A stretch of DNA of 64,000 nt from Mesorhizobium_K sp040049215 (GTDB taxonomy: Bacteria > Pseudomonadota > Alphaproteobacteria > Rhizobiales > Rhizobiaceae), in contig NZ_JBDZDN010000002.1 in NCBI RefSeq assembly GCF_040049215.1, positions 620,001 to 684,000 of the forward strand, in the 5' to 3' direction. The position numbers were made by a program, and so were the translations under genes. Below the pieces are notes generated by a model. It searched no databases. It worked only from the letters and a program-made list of their open reading frames with translations, and was not told where the DNA came from. Of the stretch, positions 26,325-34,090 are shown piece by piece (the first letter of the stretch is position 1; the number at the start of each line of letters is the position of its first letter).

Positions 26325-27071
26325 CTACCACCCGCATGCCTTGAGAAAACGCCCGACAGTGCCGGCCATGCCGTATTCCAGCGCATCGGCGGTGAGACCG
26401 TGGCCGATCGAGACCTCGGCGAGACCTCGGATTTTTTTCGCCAGAGCCGGCAGGTTGGCGACGGTGAGGTCGTGGCCGGCATTGACCGCGAGACCCGCGG
26501 CGAGGGCGGCATCGGCGGTTTTCCCCAGCTTTTCCAGCTCTTTGGCGGCTCTTCCGGAATCATCATGGCAGCTGCCGTAAGGGCCGGTATAGAGTTCTAT
26601 CCGGTCCGTGCCGGTGGCCTTTGCCGCCGCAATCTGCTCCTCAGGCGCATCGGGGTCGCTGAACAGAGATATGCGCGCGCCGGACTTCTTGAGCCGCGTC
26701 ACGATGGCTTTCAGCATGTCTCGGTTGGCGACGAAGTCCCAGCCGTGATCCGACGTCGGCTGCTCGGGATCGTCGGGCACCAGCGTCACCTGCTCCGGCT
26801 GCGCCGCCGCCACAAGCGCCAGGAAATCGCCTGACGGGTAGCCCTCGATGTTGAATTCGGCGGCGGGAAACTCGTCGTCGATCAGCGCCCTGATCTCGGG
26901 CAGATCGGCGAAGCGAATGTGGCGCTGGTCGGGCCGGGGATGCACGGTCAGCCCGTGCGCACCCGCGGCAAGCGCGATGCGGCCCAGCCCCGTCACGCTC
27001 GGCCACGGCAGGTCGCGCCGGTTGCGCAGCATGGCGATGGCGTTGAGATTAACGGAGAGTTTTGCGGGCAT
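26325..27071 (-). CDS. pdxJ: Pyridoxine 5'-phosphate synthase
   Basis: A 248-residue TIM-barrel enzyme that condenses 3-amino-1-hydroxyacetone phosphate with deoxyxylulose phosphate to pyridoxine phosphate, the last ring-forming step of vitamin B6 synthesis. Motifs: LSVNLNAIAMLRNRR at the start, GLTVHPRPDQRHIR near 41-54 (active-site His/Arg), NIEGYPSGDF, ELYTGPYG, VNAGHDL and EVSIGHGLTADAL near the C-terminus (phosphate binding). In some organisms it neighbours acpS; that is not the case here. Short TGAATGG repeats lie just upstream near 27085. Confidence 0.95.
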   Translation of the reverse strand: MPAKLSVNLNAIAMLRNRRDLPWPSVTGLGRIALAAGAHGLTVHPRPDQRHIRFADLPEIRALIDDEFPAAEFNIEGYPSGDFLALVAAAQPEQVTLVPDDPEQPTSDHGWDFVANRDMLKAIVTRLKKSGARISLFSDPDAPEEQIAAAKATGTDRIELYTGPYGSCHDDSGRAAKELEKLGKTADAALAAGLAVNAGHDLTVANLPALAKKIRGLAEVSIGHGLTADALEYGMAGTVGRFLKACGW

Positions 27072-27165
27072 GGAGGACCGGGTGAATGGTGAATGGTGAA
27101 TGGTGGAATAGCAGAGCTGGCTCGGCTACACCATCAAGGCTCCGAAGCCGATAGTCCTATTCGAT

Positions 27166-28293
27166 TCACCTAACCACGGTCAGCCGTTCCGCGGCGCGGG
27201 TAATCGCGGTGTAGAGCCAGCGCTGGCGCGTTTCCTTGAACGCATAGCTCTCGTCGAACAGCACCAGCTCGTTCCATTGCGAGCCCTGGGCCTTGTGCAC
27301 GGTCAGTGCGTAGCCGTAGTCGAAATCGTCGAAGCGCTTCTTCTGCTGCCAGGGGATGTCCTCGTCCGGATCGTCGAAAGCGGCTTTAAGCAGCTTGATC
27401 TTGGCGACGCCGCGGTCGGGATCGTCCTCCTCGGGCGAGACAAGGAGGTTGATGCCCGGCTTCACCGTCTCGCGCGAGGAGGTCATCACCTTCCACAGCG
27501 AGCCGTTGAGCAGGCCCTTGGCCGGATCGTTGCGCAGGCAGACGAGCTTGTCGCCGGCCTGCGGATAGCTTGCCGAAAAACCCTTGAGCTCGCGCAGCCG
27601 CGCATTATAGCGGCGGCGGGTGCGGTTGGTGCCGACCAGCACCTGGTCGGCCTTGAGCACCAGTTCCTGCGTCACGTCCTCCTTGCCGATCACCTGCGCC
27701 GTGCCATAGTCGCCGCGCATGAACTCGCGGCCCTCGCGCACGTCGAGCGCAAGCCGGATGATCGGATTGTCGCGCGCCTGGCGATGGATTTCCGTGAGCA
27801 ATATGTCTGGTTCGTGCTCGGTGAAGAACCCGCCGCCCGAGATCGGCGGCAATTGCGCCGGATCGCCCAGCACCAGGATCGGCGTGCCGAAGGAGAGCAG
27901 GTCCTTGCCGAGCTGCTCGTCGACCATCGAGCATTCGTCGACGATGATGAGTTTCGCGCGGGCGACCGGGCTCTGGCGGTTCAGCGCGAAGGTCGGCGAC
28001 ATCGAGGTCTTGCCGGTCACCTCGTCGGCCACCGATTCCTCGCCACGCGGGCGGTAGATCAGCGAATGGATGGTGCGCGCATTGGTGGCGCCCTTGGAGC
28101 GCAGCACCTGCGCGGCCTTGCCGGTGAAGGCGGCGAACTGCACCTGGCCGTCGACATGCTCGGCGAAATAGCGCGCCAGCGTCGTCTTGCCTGTGCCGGC
28201 ATAACCGAACAGGCGGAAGATCTGCGGGCGGCCGGCCTTCAGCCACCGCGCCACCGCCTGGAGCGCGCCGTCCTGCTGGGGAGAGAATTCCAT
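27166..28293 (-). CDS. RecD-like SF1B DNA helicase (AAA_30/UvrD_C_2)
   Basis: A 375-residue compact helicase. Walker A FGYAGTGKTTLA near 29-40, a TGKAAQVLRSKGA motif Ia, Walker B LIIVDECSMVD, motif III LVLGDPAQLPPI, and a C-terminal UvrD_C_2-like block ALTVHKAQGSQWNEL followed by RWLYTAITRAAERL. It is half the length of RecD2 and lacks an N-terminal helix-hairpin-helix region, resembling Dda-type or rhizobial ATP-dependent RecD-like proteins. It should unwind DNA 5' to 3'. It lies 157 nt downstream of the two RiPP-like peptide ORFs on the same strand; a functional link is not implied. Confidence 0.9.
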   Translation of the reverse strand: MEFSPQQDGALQAVARWLKAGRPQIFRLFGYAGTGKTTLARYFAEHVDGQVQFAAFTGKAAQVLRSKGATNARTIHSLIYRPRGEESVADEVTGKTSMSPTFALNRQSPVARAKLIIVDECSMVDEQLGKDLLSFGTPILVLGDPAQLPPISGGGFFTEHEPDILLTEIHRQARDNPIIRLALDVREGREFMRGDYGTAQVIGKEDVTQELVLKADQVLVGTNRTRRRYNARLRELKGFSASYPQAGDKLVCLRNDPAKGLLNGSLWKVMTSSRETVKPGINLLVSPEEDDPDRGVAKIKLLKAAFDDPDEDIPWQQKKRFDDFDYGYALTVHKAQGSQWNELVLFDESYAFKETRQRWLYTAITRAAERLTVVR

Positions 28294-28450
28294 GAGCCTG
28301 ACTGGCAGGATTCGGGTTTCGGGGGCAAGGACGCAAAGTGCCGCCTCTCAACGCCTAGCCCTGGCGATCGTATATTTGATAAACCCAACGGGATCGTGCG
28401 TTTGGAGCGACCTGTGCTGCCGTGGTGGCGGGGCCGGTTATGTGGCTGGG

Positions 28451-28573
28451 CTAGTCGGTCTGCGCGCCGCCGTTATCGCCGTTCAACTGTTCGGAAAGGG
28501 CAACCGCGAAAGCCGTGACGCTGGACATGCGCTCGCGACGAACCAGGATCGGCTTCGCATAAGTCTTCTTCAT
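28451..28573 (-). CDS. Putative RiPP precursor peptide 2 (YxKPxL leader)
   Basis: A 40-residue ORF starting ATG 28573, whose first bases overlap the stop of the preceding peptide (ATGA), so translation is probably coupled. It begins MKKTYAKPILVRRERMSSVT and ends QLNGDNGGAQTD. Eleven of its first 13 residues match peptide 1, while the C-terminal half differs, the pattern of a conserved leader and a variable core. The Y-x-K-P-x-L motif resembles the leader recognised in lasso and related RiPP systems and the small rhizobial ORFs annotated as putative RiPP precursors. No maturation gene is nearby. Confidence 0.6.
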   Translation of the reverse strand: MKKTYAKPILVRRERMSSVTAFAVALSEQLNGDNGGAQTD

Positions 28574-28680
28574 GGTTCCGACCCTCTGACCAAGGAGCCT
28601 ATGCCATTGCCATTGGTAGCAGCTATCTTGCCCAGCGTCTCTCGCCGAACCAGCGTGGGTTTTTGGTAGGTCTTCTTCAT
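28570..28680 (-). CDS. Putative RiPP precursor peptide 1 (YxKPxL leader)
   Basis: A 36-residue ORF. GGGAG stands about 8 nt before ATG 28680. It begins MKKTYQKPTLVRRETLGKIA and has a Gly/Asn-rich C-terminus (TNGNGIGSLVRGSEP) that could be the core. Its stop codon overlaps the start of peptide 2. The shared MKKTYxKPxLVRRE start is direct evidence that both ORFs are real coding sequences. Function is unknown. A GGCCGGT/ACCGGCC hairpin lies 42 nt upstream. Alternative: both are small regulatory ORFs rather than modified peptides. Confidence 0.6.
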   Translation of the reverse strand: MKKTYQKPTLVRRETLGKIAATNGNGIGSLVRGSEP

Positions 28681-28721
28681 TGCCCCAACTCCCATGAACT
28701 TTAGAAAAGTCTCATGAAATA

Positions 28722-28741
28722 GGCCGGTCGTCAAACCGGCC
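28722..28741. other. Hairpin upstream of the peptide ORFs, followed by AGCCCT repeats
   Basis: A 7-bp perfect stem GGCCGGT / ACCGGCC with a 6-nt loop, next to three tandem AGCCCT/AGCCC units at about 28744-28760. It sits between the peptide genes (minus) and the ChaC-like gene (plus). It could be a 5' leader structure or a small operator; there is no T run on either side, so a terminator is unlikely. Confidence 0.35.
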
Positions 28742-28857
28742 CCAGCCCTAGCCCTAGCCCATGAACAAACAGTGAACTCATACCCGGCATGCGTGTCAAG
28801 CGCTTTACACGGCGAAGCTCCTTGCTAGCATCCGTCTGTCTTGGCCGGGGAGCTGCC

Positions 28858-29571
28858 ATGCCGAAACAGCGCGCTTTGTCGCTCACGCCCGAACTTGTCG
28901 CGCTTTGCGAACGCGAGGTGACCGATCCCGGCCCGGCCCCTGGACTGGTGCAATTGTCGCTCGAAGAGATCACCGCCAAGGCGGCCGAGATCGATGCCGA
29001 ATGTGGGAGCGAGCCCCTGTGGCTGTTCGCCTACGGCTCGCTGATCTGGAAGCCGGAGGTCGAGGCGGCCGAGACGCGGCGCGCCACGGCGCGCGGCTGG
29101 CACCGCTCCTTCAGCATGGAGCTGCCGCGCTGGCGCGGCTCGCCGGAACAGCCCGGGCAGATGATGGTGATCGAGCGCGGCGGCACATGCCACGGGCTCG
29201 CCTTCCGCCTGCCCGACGAGGACCGCGCCGGACACATCTACCGCATGCTCTACAGGGAGGCTGAGTACAAGGGCGACCTCGAATCCACGCGCTGGCTCAA
29301 CGCCGAAACGGCAGAAGGCCACATCCGGGCGCTCGCCTTCTGGGCAGCGCCCACCCCGGGCTTCCCGTTTCTGAAGCTTCCGCCGGAGGAAACCGCACGG
29401 CGCATCGCGCGGGCGTGCGGCCATCTCGGGTCGAATGCGGCGTATCTCTACAACACGGTCGCCAAGCTTGCGGAACACGGCATCCACGACCGCAACCTCT
29501 GGCACCTGCAGGAACTGGTGGCCGAGGAGATCAGGCGGCTGCAGGGAATGAACGGGCAAGCCGTGCTGTAA
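28858..29571 (+). CDS. ChaC-like gamma-glutamylcyclotransferase
   Basis: A 237-residue protein; ATG 28858 is preceded by GGGGAGCTGCC. The GGCT-fold signature LWLFAYGSLIWKPEVE (about 54-69) carries the YGSLIW phosphate/product-binding loop. Further matches to ChaC are RGWHRSFSM, MVIERGGTCHGLAFRLP and a C-terminal helix LGSNAAYLYNTVAKLAEHGIHD. ChaC enzymes release 5-oxoproline from glutathione in the cytosol. A second member of the family is at 39.1-39.8 kb. It is convergent with the nitrile hydratase operon. Confidence 0.88.
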   Translation: MPKQRALSLTPELVALCEREVTDPGPAPGLVQLSLEEITAKAAEIDAECGSEPLWLFAYGSLIWKPEVEAAETRRATARGWHRSFSMELPRWRGSPEQPGQMMVIERGGTCHGLAFRLPDEDRAGHIYRMLYREAEYKGDLESTRWLNAETAEGHIRALAFWAAPTPGFPFLKLPPEETARRIARACGHLGSNAAYLYNTVAKLAEHGIHDRNLWHLQELVAEEIRRLQGMNGQAVL

Positions 29572-29606
29572 GGCCCGCTCGCCGGCGCGCGGCTATGCCC
29601 CCACAG

Positions 29607-29951
29607 CTATGCCCGCCGCTGCGGATCGTTCTCCAGCAGGATCGGCTTGCCGTGCGGCGTGGCATGCGCGGCGCGCTCCCACGCCGCGGCGACAGCGTCG
29701 ACCTCTGGCGTAGCAGCGATGCCTTTCGAGACTAGAAGCTTCTCCAGCGCCGCAAGCCAGTGCTCGTAGTAGTCGCTGCCATCGGCTGCCGCATCCGGCC
29801 TCTTCACCTCTGTTGACAGCGACTCGGCCCATTCGCTCCAGGAGAACAGGCCCTTCTCGTGCAGCGCCACAGTCAGCGCGAAAGCCTCCGCCTGCCATGG
29901 TTCGGCGAAGACCGGCGCATCGATTCCGGGCGGCGTCTCACGCCGGTTCAA
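29607..29951 (-). CDS. Nitrile hydratase accessory (activator) protein
   Basis: A 114-residue protein. The best start is TTG 29951, with TGGGAGAG just upstream and a 14-nt overlap with the beta-subunit end. It contains FAEPWQAEAFALTVALHEKGLFSW and YYEHWLAALEKLLVSKG. These match the small activator family that is itself homologous to the N-terminal half of the beta subunit. Such proteins help load cobalt into the alpha subunit by subunit exchange. It is third in the alpha-beta-activator operon, the order typical of cobalt enzymes. Confidence 0.88.
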   Translation of the reverse strand: MNRRETPPGIDAPVFAEPWQAEAFALTVALHEKGLFSWSEWAESLSTEVKRPDAAADGSDYYEHWLAALEKLLVSKGIAATPEVDAVAAAWERAAHATPHGKPILLENDPQRRA

Positions 29952-30597
29952 GATAACTCTCCCAGGCGTCGATCGAGACTGACAGCGTCGGGTCGGCGTC
30001 GTCGCCCCAGATCTCACGCCCGTCGAAGACGACCGTGTAGACCCATTGCGGATTCTCGCCCTTGCCGTGGGCGTTGCTGTCAGGAAAGACGAAACCTTCG
30101 CGCACCGCCTCGACCACGCCATGCTTGCCGCGCGCGTAGCGCGGCAGCCTTGTGTGGCCCGTCGGGCTGAAGTTGCGCGTCACGATCCGGTCGCCGGCCT
30201 TGAAGCGGGCCGGCGTGCCGACCGGCCGGTCGCAGGGCCCGCCCCGCGCCAGCGCGGCAGGCACGTCGGCGGCCTTCAGCACACGCTTGGGCTGCGGTGC
30301 GCCATCGACCGCCCTGGCCTCGGCAAGGTCGCGCTCGCTGACAAAGCCGTGGCGCGTCAGCAGCCGCTCAAGTCCCTTGATCCAGATCTCGTAGTAGCTG
30401 GACGACAGGTAGTCGACAGGATGGCGGTTTTCCCGCGCGTGCCGGCTTTCGTCGAGGTTCCAGTAGCCCATCGCACCCGCGCAGAGCGTGAGGCCGAGCG
30501 CGCGCTTCTCCCATTCGGCATGGAACACCGGCTCGTCCTTCTCCGGCGCGACCGGCCCTAGTCCCATCTGGCCGCCGAGATCGTGCGGGCCGTTCAT
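29938..30597 (-). CDS. nthB: Nitrile hydratase subunit beta
   Basis: A 219-residue subunit starting MNGPHDLGGQMGLGPV, the classical beta-subunit opening. It includes FHAEWEKRALGLTLC, a YYEIWIKGLERLL helix, and the C-terminal beta-barrel domain with RFKAGDRIVTRNFSPTGHTR and PQWVYTVVFDGREIWG. With the alpha subunit it forms the heterodimer that hydrates nitriles to amides. The start overlaps the alpha stop by 4 nt (ATGA), so the subunits are made in step. Confidence 0.95.
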   Translation of the reverse strand: MNGPHDLGGQMGLGPVAPEKDEPVFHAEWEKRALGLTLCAGAMGYWNLDESRHARENRHPVDYLSSSYYEIWIKGLERLLTRHGFVSERDLAEARAVDGAPQPKRVLKAADVPAALARGGPCDRPVGTPARFKAGDRIVTRNFSPTGHTRLPRYARGKHGVVEAVREGFVFPDSNAHGKGENPQWVYTVVFDGREIWGDDADPTLSVSIDAWESYLEPA

Positions 30598-31217
30598 GCG
30601 CTTTCTGGCTCCAGCGCCAGCCCGGTCCCGATCATGGAATCGCGGGTAACCAGCCCGGCCAGCCTGTCCTCGCTCCAGCCTTCGGTACCGGCGGGCCGCT
30701 GCGGCACGACCAGATAGCGCAGCTCCGCGGTCGAATCCCAGACACGTATCTTCCTGGTCGCTGGCAGCGTCACCCCGAACTCCTCGAGCACCCCGCGCGG
30801 ATCGATGACCGCGCGGCTGCGATAGGGCGGCGCCTTGTACCAGACCGGCGGCAGGCCGAGCACCGCCCACGGATAGCAGGAGCAGAGTGTGCAGACGACG
30901 AGGTTGTGCGTATCGTCGGTGTTGAACGCGGCCTGCATGTGCTCGCCCTGCCGGCCGGCGAAGCCGAGCGAGGCAATCGCCGCGGTCGCGTCCTGGCGCA
31001 GCCAGTCGGCGAAGGCGGGATCGGTCCAGGCGCGCGCGACGACCCTGGCACCGTTACGCGGACCGACCTTGGTCTCGTAGGTATCGACGATCACGTCGAT
31101 CGCCGCCGGATCGATCAACCCCTTGCTTGTAAGGATCGTCTCCAGCGCGCGCACCCGCGCGGCCATCGGGTCGAGTTCGTTGTCGTGATGGTGGTCGTGG
31201 TCATGATCGTGCGACAT
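30594..31217 (-). CDS. nthA: Nitrile hydratase subunit alpha, cobalt type
   Basis: A 207-residue catalytic subunit. The metal claw is VCTLCSCYPW (Cys109, Cys112, Ser113, Cys114). Thr at the second position is characteristic of cobalt rather than iron enzymes; two of the cysteines are oxidised to sulfinic/sulfenic acids in the active form. The N-terminus is strikingly histidine-rich (MSHDHDHDHHHDN), perhaps a metal-collecting tail. The reaction is nitrile to amide. No amidase gene is adjacent, so the pathway to the acid must be completed elsewhere. Confidence 0.95.
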   Translation of the reverse strand: MSHDHDHDHHHDNELDPMAARVRALETILTSKGLIDPAAIDVIVDTYETKVGPRNGARVVARAWTDPAFADWLRQDATAAIASLGFAGRQGEHMQAAFNTDDTHNLVVCTLCSCYPWAVLGLPPVWYKAPPYRSRAVIDPRGVLEEFGVTLPATRKIRVWDSTAELRYLVVPQRPAGTEGWSEDRLAGLVTRDSMIGTGLALEPESA

Positions 31218-31260
31218 GAGGCAAGGCTATGCCCGCGCAGGCCGGCGCGCAAGCAAACCG

Positions 31261-31318
31261 GCGCCCGTTTCGTTTGATCCAGGCGAGCGCTTTCCCCTGG
31301 ATTGCCCCCTGCGGGCGC
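31261..31318. promoter_or_regulatory. Nested inverted repeat in the nthA/SDR divergent promoter
   Basis: An outer pair GCGCCCG (31261-31267) / CGGGCGC (31312-31318) encloses an inner pair ATCCAGG (31277-31283) / CCTGGAT (31296-31302). It lies in the 119-bp gap between divergent genes and ends 18 nt before the SDR start. It could be a folded leader or an operator; the role is not known. Confidence 0.35.
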
Positions 31319-31336
31319 TGGTCGCTATCGTGGGTC

Positions 31337-32608
31337 ATGCGGGTTCTGATTCTTGGCGGCAACGGTTTCATCGGAACGGCAGTGGCAAGCCTGCTTGCCC
31401 GGCGCGGCCACTCGGTCGTCGCGCTCGCCCGTCCCGGTTCGGTCCGCCGGGACCTTCAGCCCGGCATTGAGCGGATCGAGGCCGATATCGCCAGCCTTTC
31501 GACCCCGGCGGACTGGCGCCCCCTGCTCGCGGGCGTGGATGCGTTGGTCAATTGCGCCGGCGCCCTGCAGGACGGCGCCCGCGACGATGTGACGGCGGTG
31601 CAGCTCAAGGCCATGAAGGCGCTCTACGAAGCCGCCCCGCCCCTTGTCGTCCAGATATCGGCGCGCACCGACGGTCCGGCGTCGGGAACGACGTTCCTCG
31701 CCACCAAGCGGCAGGCGGACGCTGCCCTGGCGGTTTCGGGCGTGCCGTTCGTCATCCTGCGGCCCGCCGTCGTCGTCGGGCGGAATGCGCATGGCGGCTC
31801 GGCCCTGCTGCGCGCGCTCGCCGCCTTCCCGCTGGTCACGCCGCTCGTCCATGGCGACAGCCGGATGCAGTTCGTTGCTCTCGACGACGTCGCGCAGGCC
31901 GTGCTCGACGCGCTCGACGGCGTGATCGCTCCCGGCAGCGACATCAATCTCGCCGCGGAAGGCGAAGCGACGCTTGCCGAGGCCATCGCCAGCCACCGCC
32001 GCTGGCTTGGCCTTCCGCCGGCGCCCGCCGTCGCAATGCCCGGCTTTGTCGCGGGCGCGGTCTCGCGGCTGGCCGACCTTCTCGGCCACCTCGGCTGGCG
32101 CTCGCCGCTCCGCTCCACCGCGCTCGCCGCCGCGGCAGGAGGCATAGCCGGGCACGCAACACTCGCCGGACGCCGCCTGGCAACCCTGGACGAGACCCTG
32201 GCCGCCAATCCGGCCGGCGTGCAGGACCTGTGGTTCGCCCGCCTCTATCTGCTCAAGCCGGTCCTCTATGGCACGCTCAGCCTCTTCTGGCTGGTGTCCG
32301 GGGTTGTTGCGCTCGCCCGCTTCGATGATTCCGCCGCCTATCTCACAGCGGCCGGAGCGTCGCCTGCGACCGCCGCCGTCCTGACGGCGGTGACGGGCCT
32401 GCTCGACATCGGGCTCGGGTTTGCCGTGACGGTCCGCGGTTTCGCCGCGCCCGCTCTCGTCGCCATGGTGGCCGTTTCCTTGGCCTACCTCGCCGCCGCG
32501 ACCGTGCTTGTCCCCGGCCTCTGGGCCGAGCCCCTCGGCCCGCTGGTCAAGGTCCTGCCCTCGATGGCGCTCGCCCTGGCGGCATTGGCGATCTACGAGG
32601 AGCGCTGA
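31337..32608 (+). CDS. SDR-type NAD(P)-binding protein fused to a DoxX-like membrane domain
   Basis: A 423-residue fusion; start ATG 31337 gives MRVLILGGNGFIGTA with the Rossmann GGxGFIG motif at 7-13. Residues 1-280 resemble NmrA/complex I NDUFA9-type atypical SDRs: DALVNCAGALQDG, VQISARTDGPASGTTFLATKRQAD with a Tyr-less active site, and FVILRPAVVVG. Residues about 300-420 hold four hydrophobic helices of the DoxX-like type (YLLKPVLYGTLSLFWLVSGV onward). The next gene, DUF2269, starts directly after its stop. The pair may form a membrane redox or lipid-modifying unit; that is inference. Confidence 0.85.
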   Translation: MRVLILGGNGFIGTAVASLLARRGHSVVALARPGSVRRDLQPGIERIEADIASLSTPADWRPLLAGVDALVNCAGALQDGARDDVTAVQLKAMKALYEAAPPLVVQISARTDGPASGTTFLATKRQADAALAVSGVPFVILRPAVVVGRNAHGGSALLRALAAFPLVTPLVHGDSRMQFVALDDVAQAVLDALDGVIAPGSDINLAAEGEATLAEAIASHRRWLGLPPAPAVAMPGFVAGAVSRLADLLGHLGWRSPLRSTALAAAAGGIAGHATLAGRRLATLDETLAANPAGVQDLWFARLYLLKPVLYGTLSLFWLVSGVVALARFDDSAAYLTAAGASPATAAVLTAVTGLLDIGLGFAVTVRGFAAPALVAMVAVSLAYLAAATVLVPGLWAEPLGPLVKVLPSMALALAALAIYEER

Positions 32609-33082
32609 ATGGAAGATCTCGTCCGGCTGGTCCACGTCATCGGCGCCGCGATCCTCTTCGGCACCGGCGCCGGCATCGCCTTCTTCATGGTGATGGCCCA
32701 TCGCACCGGCAATCCGCGCACCATCGCCCACGTCGCCGGCACTGTGGTCGTAGCCGACACGCTGTTCACCGCGACCGCCGTTGTGCTGCAGCCAATCACC
32801 GGAATCTGGCTCGCCCATCTCGTGGGGTGGCCCCTCGATGAGGGATGGATCGTGCTTTCCATCGCGCTCTATGTGCTGACGGGATTGTTCTGGCTGCCGG
32901 TCGTGTGGATACAGATCCGCCTGCGCAACCTCGCAAGGGACGCGGCCCTTACCGGAAGCCCCCTGCCCGAGCGCTATTTCCGGCTCTACCGCATCTGGTT
33001 CGCCTGCGGCTTCCCGGCCTTCTTCGCGGTGCTCGCGATCTTCTGGCTGATGCTGACCCGGCCGTCGACCGAGCTGTTCTGA
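32609..33082 (+). CDS. DUF2269 family integral membrane protein
   Basis: A 157-residue membrane protein whose ATG directly follows the stop of the SDR-DoxX gene, so it is surely co-translated. It has four hydrophobic helices with the DUF2269 opening LVRLVHVIGAAILFGTGAGIAFFM, and VVADTLFTATAVVLQPITGIWLAH and YRIWFACGFPAFFAVLAIFWLM later. Function is unknown. This SDR-DoxX plus DUF2269 pairing, to my recollection, recurs in proteobacteria, which would suggest that they work together in the inner membrane. Confidence 0.88.
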   Translation: MEDLVRLVHVIGAAILFGTGAGIAFFMVMAHRTGNPRTIAHVAGTVVVADTLFTATAVVLQPITGIWLAHLVGWPLDEGWIVLSIALYVLTGLFWLPVVWIQIRLRNLARDAALTGSPLPERYFRLYRIWFACGFPAFFAVLAIFWLMLTRPSTELF

Positions 33083-33086
33083 GCCC

Positions 33087-33683
33087 CTACCGCAGCATCG
33101 GCCAGAGCGTCGCGGCGAGCAGAACCCCCATCGCGATGTTGAACCATTTGAGCCGCACCGGGTCGGCGAGGAAGCCGCGCAGCGCCATGCCGAAACCTGC
33201 CCAGACCGATACAGACGGCAAATTGACCGCAGCGAAGGCGGCTGTGACCAGCAGCATCGACAGGAACGGAGCCTCGGGATTTGTGTAGACGGCCATTGCC
33301 GTCACGGCCATCACCCACGCCTTGGGATTGACCCACTGGAACGCGGCCGCCTGGACAAAGGTCATCGGCACCGCCTTCGCTTCACCCTTTGCCGCCAGCG
33401 AGCGCGACATCGCGATCTTCCAGGCCAGATAGAGCAGATAGGCGCCGCCGGCGATCTTCAGGGTCAGATCGAGCGCGGGGTAAGCCTTCAGCACCGCACC
33501 GAGACCCAGGCCGACGCCGAAGAGCAGCGTAGCGAAACCGCCGGCTATGCCGAACATGTGCGGCACCGTCCGCCAGAACCCGAAATTCACGCCGGACGCC
33601 AACAGCATCAAATTGTTTGGCCCAGGCGTCACCGAAGTCACGAAAGCGAAGACGAGCAGCGCAAGGAAGACATCGGGAGACAT
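33087..33683 (-). CDS. LysE/RhtB family exporter
   Basis: A 198-residue inner-membrane protein with the family signature FVTSVTPGPNNLMLLASGVNFG near 15-36 and about five to six helices, ending FNIAMGVLLAATLWPML. LysE-type transporters expel amino acids such as lysine, threonine, homoserine or leucine. The substrate cannot be predicted here. It is convergent with DUF2269, with only 4 nt between the stops. Confidence 0.9.
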   Translation of the reverse strand: MSPDVFLALLVFAFVTSVTPGPNNLMLLASGVNFGFWRTVPHMFGIAGGFATLLFGVGLGLGAVLKAYPALDLTLKIAGGAYLLYLAWKIAMSRSLAAKGEAKAVPMTFVQAAAFQWVNPKAWVMAVTAMAVYTNPEAPFLSMLLVTAAFAAVNLPSVSVWAGFGMALRGFLADPVRLKWFNIAMGVLLAATLWPMLR

Positions 33684-33751
33684 GACGGCCTCAAATTCGT
33701 TGGACGCGGCCTATATCGCGTTCGAGCAGGCGCCGGTGCCGCCATGCCAGG

Positions 33752-34090
33752 TCAGGCGGTTATGCCAAGGATCGCGCCGACCACCGCGCGGACGTCCGCA
33801 AGCACATCGTCAGGTGCGTGTTCGATGAACTGGAAACCGCGCAGGTCCCGATGCACGCTTCGAACTTGATCGGTCAGGATCGCACCGCGTGTTTTCATGC
33901 CGATGGGCAAAAAAACCTTTGTCGGCCAGGGCGATACATTTTGCGTGATAGGGCAGATGACCGAGCGATGCTCGCGGGCGTTGAAGTCGGTATCCGTCAA
34001 AACGATCGCCGGTCTTCTGCCACCCTGCTCCGTGCCGACGACGGGATCCAGATCTATCCAGACGATGTCACCGGCCCTTAAGGAGGTCAT
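33752..34090 (-). CDS. mazF: MazF-type endoribonuclease toxin
   Basis: A 112-residue PemK/MazF-fold protein: RAGDIVWIDLDPVVGTEQGGRRPAIVLT at the start (Gly-rich loop and conserved Arg), VICPITQNVSPWPTKVFLP and AILTDQVRSVHRDLRG. MazF toxins cut mRNA at short sequences when free of antitoxin. It starts 23 nt inside the end of the antitoxin gene, giving coupled translation, with antitoxin first as usual. Confidence 0.93.
   Translation of the reverse strand: MTSLRAGDIVWIDLDPVVGTEQGGRRPAIVLTDTDFNAREHRSVICPITQNVSPWPTKVFLPIGMKTRGAILTDQVRSVHRDLRGFQFIEHAPDDVLADVRAVVGAILGITA

Noticed and set aside
27080..27110. Direct TGAATGG repeats upstream of pdxJ
   Set aside because: Three or four short units only, with no protospacer-like spacing; not a CRISPR array, probably slippage.
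28742..28760. AGCCCT tandem units
   Set aside because: Three units only; a chance micro-repeat rather than a telomere or CRISPR-like structure.
31325..32818. 497-codon minus-strand frame
   Set aside because: Antisense shadow of the SDR-DoxX and DUF2269 genes.
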